Shown here: positions 17,251 through 24,279 of the stretch, in pieces
How positions within the stretch are numbered: the stretch's first letter is position 1
Layout: the number at the start of each line of letters is the position of its first letter
DNA from: Duganella guangzhouensis
GTDB lineage: Bacteria > Pseudomonadota > Gammaproteobacteria > Burkholderiales > Burkholderiaceae_D
DNA: 64,000 nucleotides
Assembly (NCBI RefSeq): GCF_009674535.1
Contig: NZ_WKJK01000009.1
Location: 122,099-186,098, forward strand
Reading direction: 5' to 3'
Position numbers and translations under genes: made by a program
Notes under the pieces: model-generated
The model's database searches: none
Seen by the model: only the letters and a program-made list of their open reading frames with translations
What the model was told of the DNA's origin: nothing

Positions 17251-18759
17251 ATGAGTCCACTTTACGACGTTGCCGACATCCGCGCCATTGAACGCGCAGC
17301 CGCCGCCATGCTGCCGCCTGGCGCGCTGATGCAGCGCGCCGGCCAGGCCAGCGCCAACGCCGCGCTGGACCTGCTGCCGTTCGCCACCGCCCACGCCAAA
17401 GTACTGGTGCTGGCCGGCCCCGGCGACAACGGTGGCGACGCGCTGGAAGCGGCGGCCCACCTATCCTACACCGGTGCGCAAGTCACGCTGATTCACTTCG
17501 CGCCCGGCGCCACACCATCGGCCGAACGCCAGGCCGCGCTGGAACGGGCCAAAGCCAGCGACACCCGCTTCCGCGCGCTGGAAGACGCCGCCATCGCCGG
17601 CACCGACTGGAACCTGGTCATCGACGGCCTGTTCGGCATCGGCCTGAAGCGGCCGCTGGCCGGCGACTACCGCGCGCTGGCCGAGGCCGTCAACCAGCTG
17701 CGCTGCAGTGTGCTGGCGCTGGACGTGCCGAGCGGGCTGGATGCCGACAGCGGCAGCGTGATCGGCGGTACCGATGGCATCGCCATCCATGCCAGCCACA
17801 CCATCACCTTCATCGGCAACAAACCGGGGCTGCATACCTGCGACGGGCGCGATTACGCCGGGCTGGTCGACATCGCCCGGCTCGACATCGACGCCGCGCT
17901 GTTTCCGCCGGCGCGGCTGCACCTGAACGACGTTAAGTTTTTTGCCCGCCAGCTGCGCGCACGGCGTCAGAACAGCCACAAAGGCAGCTACGGCAATGTA
18001 GCGGTGATTGGCGGCGCCGACGGCATGCGCGGCGCGCCAATCCTGGCCGCACGCAGCGCGCTGCATAGCGGCGCCGGCCGCGTCTACGTGCTGTTTCCGG
18101 ATCAAGCGCTGGCCAACGATCCCGGCCAGCCCGAGCTGATGTGCCGCCAGGCCGAAGGCTACGACTTCAGCCTGGCCACGCTGGTGATCGGTCCCGGCCT
18201 GGGCGACAGCGACCATGCGCGCGAGCTGCTGCAACGGGCGATCGTCTGCGGCAGCGCACTGGTGGCGGATGCCGACGCCCTCAACCTGCTGGCCGCCGAC
18301 CCGGCGCAACAAAGCGCGCTGGCGCAGCGCCCGGCCGCCGTCATCCTGACCCCGCATCCACTGGAAGCGGCGCGGTTGCTGAACACCAGCATCAGCGCGG
18401 TGCAAGCCGACCGCCTGGGCGCCGCGCGCACGCTGGCGGCGCGGCTGCAAGCGATCGTCGTGTTAAAAGGCTCGGGCACCGTGATTGCCGCGCCGAATGG
18501 CGACACCGTCATCAACAGCACCGGCAACCCGGCGCTGGCCACCGCCGGCACCGGCGACGTACTAGCGGGCCTAAGCGGCGCGCTACTGGCGCAAGGCTGG
18601 CCGCAATGGGAAGCCGCGCTGGCCGCCGTCTGGCTGCATGGCATGGCGGCCGACGTCCTGGTCACCGACGGCCACGGCCCGATCGGCCTGACCGCCGGCG
18701 AACTCATCCCCGCCATCCGCACCGCCCTCAACCGCATGGTCCAACACCATGTCCACTAA
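17251..18759 (+). CDS. nnr: bifunctional NAD(P)HX epimerase / ADP-dependent dehydratase
   Basis: This enzyme repairs hydrated, damaged NADH and NADPH. The 502 aa protein has the N-terminal YjeF epimerase domain (residues 1-215: AGPGDNGGDALEAA, IDGLFGIGL, ALDVPSGLDADSG) and the C-terminal kinase-like dehydratase domain (KGSYGNVAVIGGADGMRGA, ILTPHPLEAARLL, and the catalytic ATAGTGDVLAG near residue 430). The last codons (CACCATGTCCACTAA) overlap the outer end of the palindromic element at 18750. It converges with the ABC ATPase gene. Confidence 0.96.
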   Translation: MSPLYDVADIRAIERAAAAMLPPGALMQRAGQASANAALDLLPFATAHAKVLVLAGPGDNGGDALEAAAHLSYTGAQVTLIHFAPGATPSAERQAALERAKASDTRFRALEDAAIAGTDWNLVIDGLFGIGLKRPLAGDYRALAEAVNQLRCSVLALDVPSGLDADSGSVIGGTDGIAIHASHTITFIGNKPGLHTCDGRDYAGLVDIARLDIDAALFPPARLHLNDVKFFARQLRARRQNSHKGSYGNVAVIGGADGMRGAPILAARSALHSGAGRVYVLFPDQALANDPGQPELMCRQAEGYDFSLATLVIGPGLGDSDHARELLQRAIVCGSALVADADALNLLAADPAQQSALAQRPAAVILTPHPLEAARLLNTSISAVQADRLGAARTLAARLQAIVVLKGSGTVIAAPNGDTVINSTGNPALATAGTGDVLAGLSGALLAQGWPQWEAALAAVWLHGMAADVLVTDGHGPIGLTAGELIPAIRTALNRMVQHHVH

Positions 18760-18840
18760 TTCGGGGTCAGTTCCAAAAATCGGACATTGAATCGCGCACG
18801 ACTCAATGTCCGATTTTTGGAACTGACCCCGAAGTGGACA
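18750..18840. repeat. palindromic intergenic repeat, copy 2 (31 bp perfect stem)
   Basis: The arms at 18760-18790 and 18803-18833 are perfectly complementary over 31 bp and surround a 12-base loop. The outer flanks TGTCCACT and AGTGGACA extend the symmetry after a two-base bulge. It fills the whole gap between the convergent nnr and ABC ATPase genes and shares most of its sequence with 6253-6341. It may block read-through from both sides or be a REP/MITE-like element. Confidence 0.9.
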
Positions 18841-18841
18841 T

Positions 18842-19588
18842 TTAGACCAGACGGCCGGCGGCGATGGTGATGGTGCGGCGGCAGCGTGCGGCCATCGCTT
18901 GGTCGTGGGTGACCAGGACCAGGGTGGAGCCGTGTTGGCGGTTGAGCTCGAACATCAGCTGGATCACGGATTCACCGGTCGCGGCGTCCAGCGAACCGGT
19001 CGGTTCGTCGGCAAACAACAGCGGCGGTTCGCTAACGAAGGCGCGTGCCAGCGCGACGCGCTGTTGTTCGCCGCCGGACAGGTATTTGGGATAGTGCTTG
19101 AGCCGGCTCGACAGACCGACCCGTTCCAGCATCGCTGCCGCTTTGTCGCGCGCGCCACTTACGCCGGCCAGTTCCAGCGGCAGCATGACGTTTTCCAGCG
19201 CGGTCAGATGCGCCAGCAGCTGGAACGACTGGAACACGAAGCCGAGCTTTTCCTTGCGCAGCGCGGCGCGGCCGTCTTCATCCAGCGCGTAAATGTCGAC
19301 GCCATCCAGCACCACGTTGCCGGCGCTGGGGGTGTCAAGGCCTGCCAGCAAACCGAGCAAAGTCGACTTGCCGGAGCCGGAGGCGCCAACGATCGCCAGC
19401 GTCTCGGCCTTTTGCACGGTAAAATCCACTTCGTGCAAGATCGTCAGTTCGCCACTGGCGTCAGCCACGCGCTTGGCCAGGCCGTTGACGGCAATCGCTG
19501 GCTGCGCGCTGGCGGCGCCGGCCGGCGGGGTGGCCAGGGCCGGACCTTCCGGCATGAAATGGGAAGACGCTTTAGGGAAATCAGGCAT
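18842..19588 (-). CDS. ABC transporter ATP-binding protein (YbbA/LolD-like)
   Basis: From the ATG at 19588 this is a 248 aa ATPase. It has Walker A GASGSGKST (residues 68-76), Q-loop VFQSFQLL (118-125), signature LSGGEQQ (170-176), Walker B LLFADEP (190-196) and the switch histidine in LVTHD. It belongs to the MacB/LolD/YbbA class that works with an FtsX-like permease, and the divergent TesA partner points to YbbA. No permease gene is adjacent: the gene is followed at once by the palindromic element. Alternative starts exist at 19630 and 19555; none has a convincing ribosome binding site. Confidence 0.88.
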   Translation of the reverse strand: MPDFPKASSHFMPEGPALATPPAGAASAQPAIAVNGLAKRVADASGELTILHEVDFTVQKAETLAIVGASGSGKSTLLGLLAGLDTPSAGNVVLDGVDIYALDEDGRAALRKEKLGFVFQSFQLLAHLTALENVMLPLELAGVSGARDKAAAMLERVGLSSRLKHYPKYLSGGEQQRVALARAFVSEPPLLFADEPTGSLDAATGESVIQLMFELNRQHGSTLVLVTHDQAMAARCRRTITIAAGRLV

Positions 19589-20225
19589 GCTTAATCTGTT
19601 GAATCGTTTATCGGGAAAATTTCTGGCCACCCTGCTCTTGTTGTCGGCAGCGGCGAGCGCCTATTCTGCACCAAAAACCGTGCTTGTGCTCGGGGATAGT
19701 CTGTCGGCCGAGTACGGTCTGGCGCGCGGCACCGGCTGGGTCGCGCTGGCGGAGCAAAAGCTGAAGCAGAATAACATCGAAGCGGTGGTGGTCAACGCCA
19801 GTGTCAGCGGTGAGACGACCAGCGGCGGCCGTTCGCGCCTGCCCGCGCTGCTGAGCAAGTACAAGCCGGATCTGGTGGTGATCGAGCTGGGCGCCAACGA
19901 TGGCTTGCGCGGTCTGCCGGTGCCGGCCGCCGAGGCCAATCTGCGCGCCATGAACGAGGCCGCCACCAAGGCCGATGCCAGGGTGATGTTGATTGGCATG
20001 CGCATGCCGCCCAATTATGGCCGCGACTACGCCGACAAGTTCTTTGCCATGTACGGCAAGCTCAGCAAAGACATCAAGGCGCCGCTGGTCCCATTCATGC
20101 TGGATGGTGTGGCTGACAAGCCGCAATTGTTCCAGCCCGACCGCCTGCATCCGCTGGCCGAGGCCCATCCCACCATCCTGGCCAATATCTGGCCGCAGCT
20201 GCAAAAGAGCCTCAAGGCTAAGTAA
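19587..20225 (+). CDS. tesA: TesA-like SGNH esterase/lysophospholipase
   Basis: This 212 aa exported hydrolase acts on thioesters, aryl esters or lysophospholipids. Its signal peptide is MLNLLNRLSGKFLATLLLLS with a cleavage region ASAYSA. SGNH blocks are present: GDSLSAEYG with the nucleophile S38, the block II glycine in ASVSGETTSGG, the block III Asn in LGANDGLRG, and DRLHPLAEAHP with the catalytic Asp and His. The start codon overlaps that of the divergent ATPase gene in the tetranucleotide CATG (19586-19589). A long hairpin follows at 20241-20269. Confidence 0.93.
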   Translation: MLNLLNRLSGKFLATLLLLSAAASAYSAPKTVLVLGDSLSAEYGLARGTGWVALAEQKLKQNNIEAVVVNASVSGETTSGGRSRLPALLSKYKPDLVVIELGANDGLRGLPVPAAEANLRAMNEAATKADARVMLIGMRMPPNYGRDYADKFFAMYGKLSKDIKAPLVPFMLDGVADKPQLFQPDRLHPLAEAHPTILANIWPQLQKSLKAK

Positions 20226-20240
20226 TCCCCCTATCCGGAT

Positions 20241-20269
20241 TTCACCAGCGCTGTCGGCGCGCTGGTGAA
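20241..20269 (+). terminator. hairpin after tesA, possible terminator without T-run
   Basis: TTCACCAGCG (20241-20250) and CGCTGGTGAA (20260-20269) form a perfect 10 bp stem. No T-run follows, so this is either a weak terminator or an RNA-stabilising structure. Confidence 0.45.
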
Positions 20270-20340
20270 TGCTGAACATGGGCGACGCGCGCGCCCAGCC
20301 GCGCCTAACCGGCCGCAACACCGCATAAAACCTGCATATC

Positions 20341-20360
20341 CGGCCAAATGTCGGCCAAAT
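20341..20360 (+). promoter_or_regulatory. direct repeat upstream of receptor 1 promoter
   Basis: CGGCCAAAT occurs twice (20341-20349 and 20352-20360), 11 bases apart or one helical turn, about 30 bases upstream of the -24 element. It is a candidate activator site. No such repeat is obvious upstream of the second receptor. Confidence 0.35.
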
Positions 20361-20389
20361 TCCTTAGCTTCCATACCACTTTGCCATCC

Positions 20390-20405
20390 TGGCATGCCGC
20401 TTGCA
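20390..20405 (+). promoter_or_regulatory. sigma-54 (-24/-12) promoter of TonB receptor 1
   Basis: The sequence TGGCATGCCGCTTGCA matches the RpoN consensus TGGCACG-N4-TTGCW, with GG and GC separated by exactly ten bases. Transcription would begin near 20416, giving a leader of about 44 bases. The leader carries a small inverted repeat (GGGAATG at 20414-20420, CATTCCC at 20433-20439). Confidence 0.7.
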
Positions 20406-20459
20406 AACAGGGAGGGAATGTTATCCCAGATTCATTCCCAACCCTAAGGAGCCTCTCCA

Positions 20460-22934
20460 ATGAAGCAAGCTTTGCGCATGAAGAAAAGTGTGTTGACCCA
20501 GGCGGTACTGCTGGCCCTGCAAGCCGGTGCCGCTGTGACCGCCTTGGCCGCCGAGGACGATACAAGCGGCGCCAACGCACCTGCCGTCGCTGCGCTGGGC
20601 GATAACGTCGGCGCGGTGATCGTCACCGGCACCCGCCGCAGCGGCCTGAAGGCGGTCGACAGCGCCTCGCCGATCCAGGTGGTGGACGCCGGCACGCTGG
20701 AGCGCACCGGTCAGCCCGACCTGATTCAGGCGCTGGCGCAAAACCTGCCCTCCTTCACCGCCCAGGCTTTCGGCGGCGATACCGCCAACCTGACGCTGTC
20801 GGCCCGTCTGCGCGGCCTCAGCCCGAACGATACGCTGGTGCTGGTCAACGGCAAGCGCCGCCACACCACGGCCAACCTGGCGGTGCTGGCCGGACCGTTC
20901 CAGGGCGGCGCCGCCACCGACCTCAACTTCATTCCGGTGGCGGCCATCGACCACATCGAGGTGCTGCAGGACGGCGCCGCCGCCCAGTACGGCACCGATG
21001 CGATTGCCGGCGTGATCAACATCATCCTGAAAAAGGACAATACCGGCGGCAGCCTGACCACCACCGGCGGCGCTTACTTCGACCAAGGCGGCAGGACCGG
21101 CGACGTCTCCTTCAACAAGGGCTTTGAGCCCAGCAGCAATAGCTACATCAATCTGAGCGGCGAGCACAAATACCATGGCTTCAGCGACCGCGGCGCGATC
21201 GACCCGCGCGTGGTCAGCGCCGCCAACCTGGCCGCGATCCCGACCCTGAGCCAGGCCGAGGGCTACCCTTACGTCAACCACATCTCCGGCGACGCCGCTT
21301 ATCATATCTCGCTGCTGGCGCTGAACGCCGGCGTCAACCTGGGCGACACCGAGCTGTACTCGTCGGCCACCTACGGCAAGAAGACCGCGCAATCGTATGA
21401 AAACTACCGCTTGCCGAACCGCCTGCCGAAAGTCTATCCAAAAGGTTTCAGTCCGCTCGAAACCATCGATGAAACCGACTTCGGCTTCACCGGCGGCGCG
21501 CGCGGCACGGCGGCCGGCTGGAACTGGGATTTAAGCAGCACCTACGGCCGGGACAAGGCTGACATCGGTGTAGTCAATTCGGCCAATATCTCGCTGTACA
21601 ACGATACCGGCTCAACGCCGACCAGCTTCCACGCCGGCACTTTCACCGCCAGCCAATGGACCACCTCGCTCGAACTGAACCGCGACTACGCGGTCGGCTG
21701 GTCCAGCCCGCTGACGGTGGCCGCCGGTCTTGAATACCGCCGCGACACCTACGACATCGGCGCCGGCGATGCCGCCTCGCGTTACAAGGAAGGCTCGCAG
21801 TCCTATCCAGGCTTCTCGCTGACCGACGCCGGCAGCCACGCCCGCCACAACCAGTCGGTGTATGTCGATGTCGCCGGCTCGCCGGTGGCCCAGTTCAAGC
21901 TGGACCTGGCCGCGCGTTATGAGAACTACAGCGACTTCGGCAGCGCCCGCGTCGGCAAGATCACCGGCCGCTACGACTTCTCGCCAGAAGTGGCGCTGCG
22001 CGGCACCGTCAGCAACGGTTTCCGCGCGCCCACCATGGCCGAGCAGTACTACTCGGCCACCAATGTAACGCCGACCCAGGCGTCGGTGCAGCTGGCGCCC
22101 AACTCGAAGGCCGCCGCGCTGGTCGGCATCAACGGCTTGAAACCTGAGAAGTCCAGCAACTACAGTGTCGGCCTGGTGCTGCATCCGCTGCCACGCGCTA
22201 CGCTGGCGCTGGACGCCTACACCATCATCATCCATGACCGGATTGTCGGTAGCGGCACCGTGTATGGCTCGGGCAATACCGTCAATTCGCCGGCGGTGGT
22301 GGCGGCGATTGTGGCCAACGGCAATGTGCTGGACCCGACCGTGTCCAAAACCGGCATCAGCATTTTCTCGAACGCGGCCAACACCAAGAATACCGGACTG
22401 GAAGCGGTGTTCAGCTATAACACCAACCATGACGACTGGGGCAAAGTCGACTGGACCGTGGCCGGCAACTACAACAAGGTCGAGGTCACCAAGGTCAATC
22501 AGGCGCCGTCGCAGTTGTCGCCGCAAAAATTGCTGGACCAGGCCGCCGTCGCCTTCCTGGAAAAAGCCTCCCCCAAAGTGCGTCTGAACTTTGGCGCCTT
22601 GTGGAAACGCGGCGACTGGACCGTCAATCTGCGGGAATCGGTGTACGGCCCATCGTCCGGCTTCGCCTCGCTGGACAATGTGACCTACTACGAGACCAAG
22701 ATCAAAACCCTGGCCACCACCGACCTGGAAGTCTCTTACCGCATCAACAAGGCGTGGACCGCGTCGCTGGGCGCCAACAACCTGTTCAACAAGTATCCGG
22801 ACCAGATCAACGGCGATTATCTGCAAGCGGCACGCAACGGGCTCAACAATCTGGCCGTCACCCAGTATCCGTCGTTCTCGCCGATCGGCATCAATGGCGG
22901 TTATTACTACGGCCGGCTTAGCTACGTGTTTTAA
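20460..22934 (+). CDS. TonB-dependent outer membrane receptor (copy 1)
   Basis: This 824 aa receptor imports an unknown ligand across the outer membrane using TonB energy. A signal peptide (LTQAVLLALQAGAAVTALAAE) is followed by a TonB-box-like AVIVTGTRRSG near residues 56-66. The plug domain follows, with QPDLIQALAQNLPSF, LRGLSPNDTLVLVNGKRRH, VLQDGAAAQYGTDAIAGVINI. The remaining ~600 residues form the beta-barrel, which contains GFRAPTMAEQYYSATNV and ends in the aromatic residue F as barrels do. An AAGGAG ribosome binding site precedes the ATG. A very similar receptor lies at 24280-26763. No sugar, siderophore or cobalamin genes nearby reveal the ligand. Confidence 0.95.
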   Translation: MKQALRMKKSVLTQAVLLALQAGAAVTALAAEDDTSGANAPAVAALGDNVGAVIVTGTRRSGLKAVDSASPIQVVDAGTLERTGQPDLIQALAQNLPSFTAQAFGGDTANLTLSARLRGLSPNDTLVLVNGKRRHTTANLAVLAGPFQGGAATDLNFIPVAAIDHIEVLQDGAAAQYGTDAIAGVINIILKKDNTGGSLTTTGGAYFDQGGRTGDVSFNKGFEPSSNSYINLSGEHKYHGFSDRGAIDPRVVSAANLAAIPTLSQAEGYPYVNHISGDAAYHISLLALNAGVNLGDTELYSSATYGKKTAQSYENYRLPNRLPKVYPKGFSPLETIDETDFGFTGGARGTAAGWNWDLSSTYGRDKADIGVVNSANISLYNDTGSTPTSFHAGTFTASQWTTSLELNRDYAVGWSSPLTVAAGLEYRRDTYDIGAGDAASRYKEGSQSYPGFSLTDAGSHARHNQSVYVDVAGSPVAQFKLDLAARYENYSDFGSARVGKITGRYDFSPEVALRGTVSNGFRAPTMAEQYYSATNVTPTQASVQLAPNSKAAALVGINGLKPEKSSNYSVGLVLHPLPRATLALDAYTIIIHDRIVGSGTVYGSGNTVNSPAVVAAIVANGNVLDPTVSKTGISIFSNAANTKNTGLEAVFSYNTNHDDWGKVDWTVAGNYNKVEVTKVNQAPSQLSPQKLLDQAAVAFLEKASPKVRLNFGALWKRGDWTVNLRESVYGPSSGFASLDNVTYYETKIKTLATTDLEVSYRINKAWTASLGANNLFNKYPDQINGDYLQAARNGLNNLAVTQYPSFSPIGINGGYYYGRLSYVF

Positions 22935-22989
22935 GGCTCTGCCTTTTGCAGGGTAAAATCCTAGCCAGATAAAACATCATCAAGGCAAT

Positions 22990-24048
22990 ATGAAATACCC
23001 TGAAGTTCTCGGCATCGCAGAGGTGCTGGCGCAGTTGGACAGCTTTGATGCCATCATCGATGTCCGCAGCCCCTGCGAGTTCGCGGTTGACCATCTGCCC
23101 GGCGCTATCAACGCGCCGGTGCTGGATGACGAGCAGCGCATCCGTGTCGGCACCATGTACAAGCAACAAGGAGCGTTTGAAGCAAAGAAGGTCGGCGCCG
23201 CGCTGGTGGCCAAAAACATCGCGCGGCACATTGAAGAACGCTGGATCGATCAGCCACGCGAGTGGCGGCCGCTGATTTATTGCTGGCGCGGCGGCAACCG
23301 CAGCGGCTCGATGGCGCACATCCTGGCCAAGATCGGCTGGCCGGTGGTGCAGCTGGACGGCGGCTACAAGGCGTTCCGGCAAGAGGTCAACGCGGCGCTG
23401 GAGCAGACGCCGCAGCTGCGCTTCAAGGTGGTGTGCGGCACCACCGGCAGCGGCAAGAGCCGGTTGCTGGAGGTGCTGGCCGCGCAAGGCGCGCAGGTGC
23501 TGGATCTGGAACAGCTGGCCGCGCATCGCGGCTCGGTGCTGGGCCATTTGCCCAACGCGCCGCAGCCGTCGCAGAAAGCGTTTGAAACCCGAATCTGGAA
23601 CACGCTGCGCCGCTTCGATCCGGCGCGCCCGGTGTTCGTGGAGTCGGAAAGCAAGAAGGTCGGCAATCTGCGCGTGCCGGCCGCGCTGATGGACAGCATG
23701 CGCGCTTCAGACTGCATCGCGTTGTCGTTGTCGGTGCCGAACCGGGTGCGGCTGCTGATGGAGGATTACGAACATTTCCTGCTCAACCCGGAGTCGCTGA
23801 ACGGTCAGCTGGAACACCTGACCCAGCTGCACGGCCGCGACAAGATCGGCCAGTGGCAAGCGCTGTCACACGCCGGCCAGATGCCGCAGCTGGTGGAGCA
23901 GCTGCTGGTTCAGCATTACGACCCCGCTTATCTGCGCTCTATCGACCGCAATTTCGTCCGCTACGGCCAGGCTTTGCCGCTGCATCTGGACGATATCGGC
24001 AGCACCGCCTTCAACGCCGCCGCCCAACAATTGATCGCCGCTACGTAG
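22990..24048 (+). CDS. mnmH: tRNA 2-selenouridine synthase
   Basis: MnmH (SelU/YbbB) replaces sulfur by selenium at the wobble 2-thiouridine of certain tRNAs, using selenophosphate and a geranylated intermediate. The 352 aa protein has an N-terminal rhodanese domain with the active cysteine in LIYCWRGGNRSGSMAHIL (about residue 98), and a P-loop GTTGSGKSRLLEVL near residue 152. The C-terminal part (FVESESKKVGNLRVPAAL) is typical. A GGTAAAATCC element at 22952-22961 may be its own -10 region. selD is not in the window. The gene is sandwiched between two similar TonB receptors. Confidence 0.95.
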   Translation: MKYPEVLGIAEVLAQLDSFDAIIDVRSPCEFAVDHLPGAINAPVLDDEQRIRVGTMYKQQGAFEAKKVGAALVAKNIARHIEERWIDQPREWRPLIYCWRGGNRSGSMAHILAKIGWPVVQLDGGYKAFRQEVNAALEQTPQLRFKVVCGTTGSGKSRLLEVLAAQGAQVLDLEQLAAHRGSVLGHLPNAPQPSQKAFETRIWNTLRRFDPARPVFVESESKKVGNLRVPAALMDSMRASDCIALSLSVPNRVRLLMEDYEHFLLNPESLNGQLEHLTQLHGRDKIGQWQALSHAGQMPQLVEQLLVQHYDPAYLRSIDRNFVRYGQALPLHLDDIGSTAFNAAAQQLIAAT

Positions 24049-24203
24049 TAACCACTATGGCCATCGCGGTGCGTCTCCCAAAGTAGTGCGATGGCCGAAA
24101 CTTCTTTATTTGCAGCCCGCGCGCGTAGTCTTGCGTAATGGATTCCCTTAAGTCGCCTCCGGCGAGCCCGGCTGGCGCTGGTCGCTTCGCACGCAAAGTG
24201 CTT

Positions 24204-24262
24204 ACATGCAAGTTACTGGCATGTATTTTGCGGAACGTTAAGAAAAATTATTATTTCTTAAC
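24204..24262 (+). promoter_or_regulatory. sigma-54 promoter region of TonB receptor 2 with two dyads
   Basis: TGGCATGTATTTTGCG at 24217-24232 fits the -24/-12 consensus with ten bases between GG and GC. It overlaps an imperfect 21-base palindrome (ACATGC at 24204-24209, GCATGT at 24219-24224). Just downstream is a perfect 9 bp dyad (GTTAAGAAA at 24237-24245, TTTCTTAAC at 24254-24262) that lies at the expected transcription start and could be an operator or a leader hairpin. The rest of the 231-base gap after mnmH shows a GCAC/GTGC dyad at 24189-24201 and nothing else I recognise. Confidence 0.65.
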
Positions 24263-24279
24263 CTGAAGGAGCGGCATCA

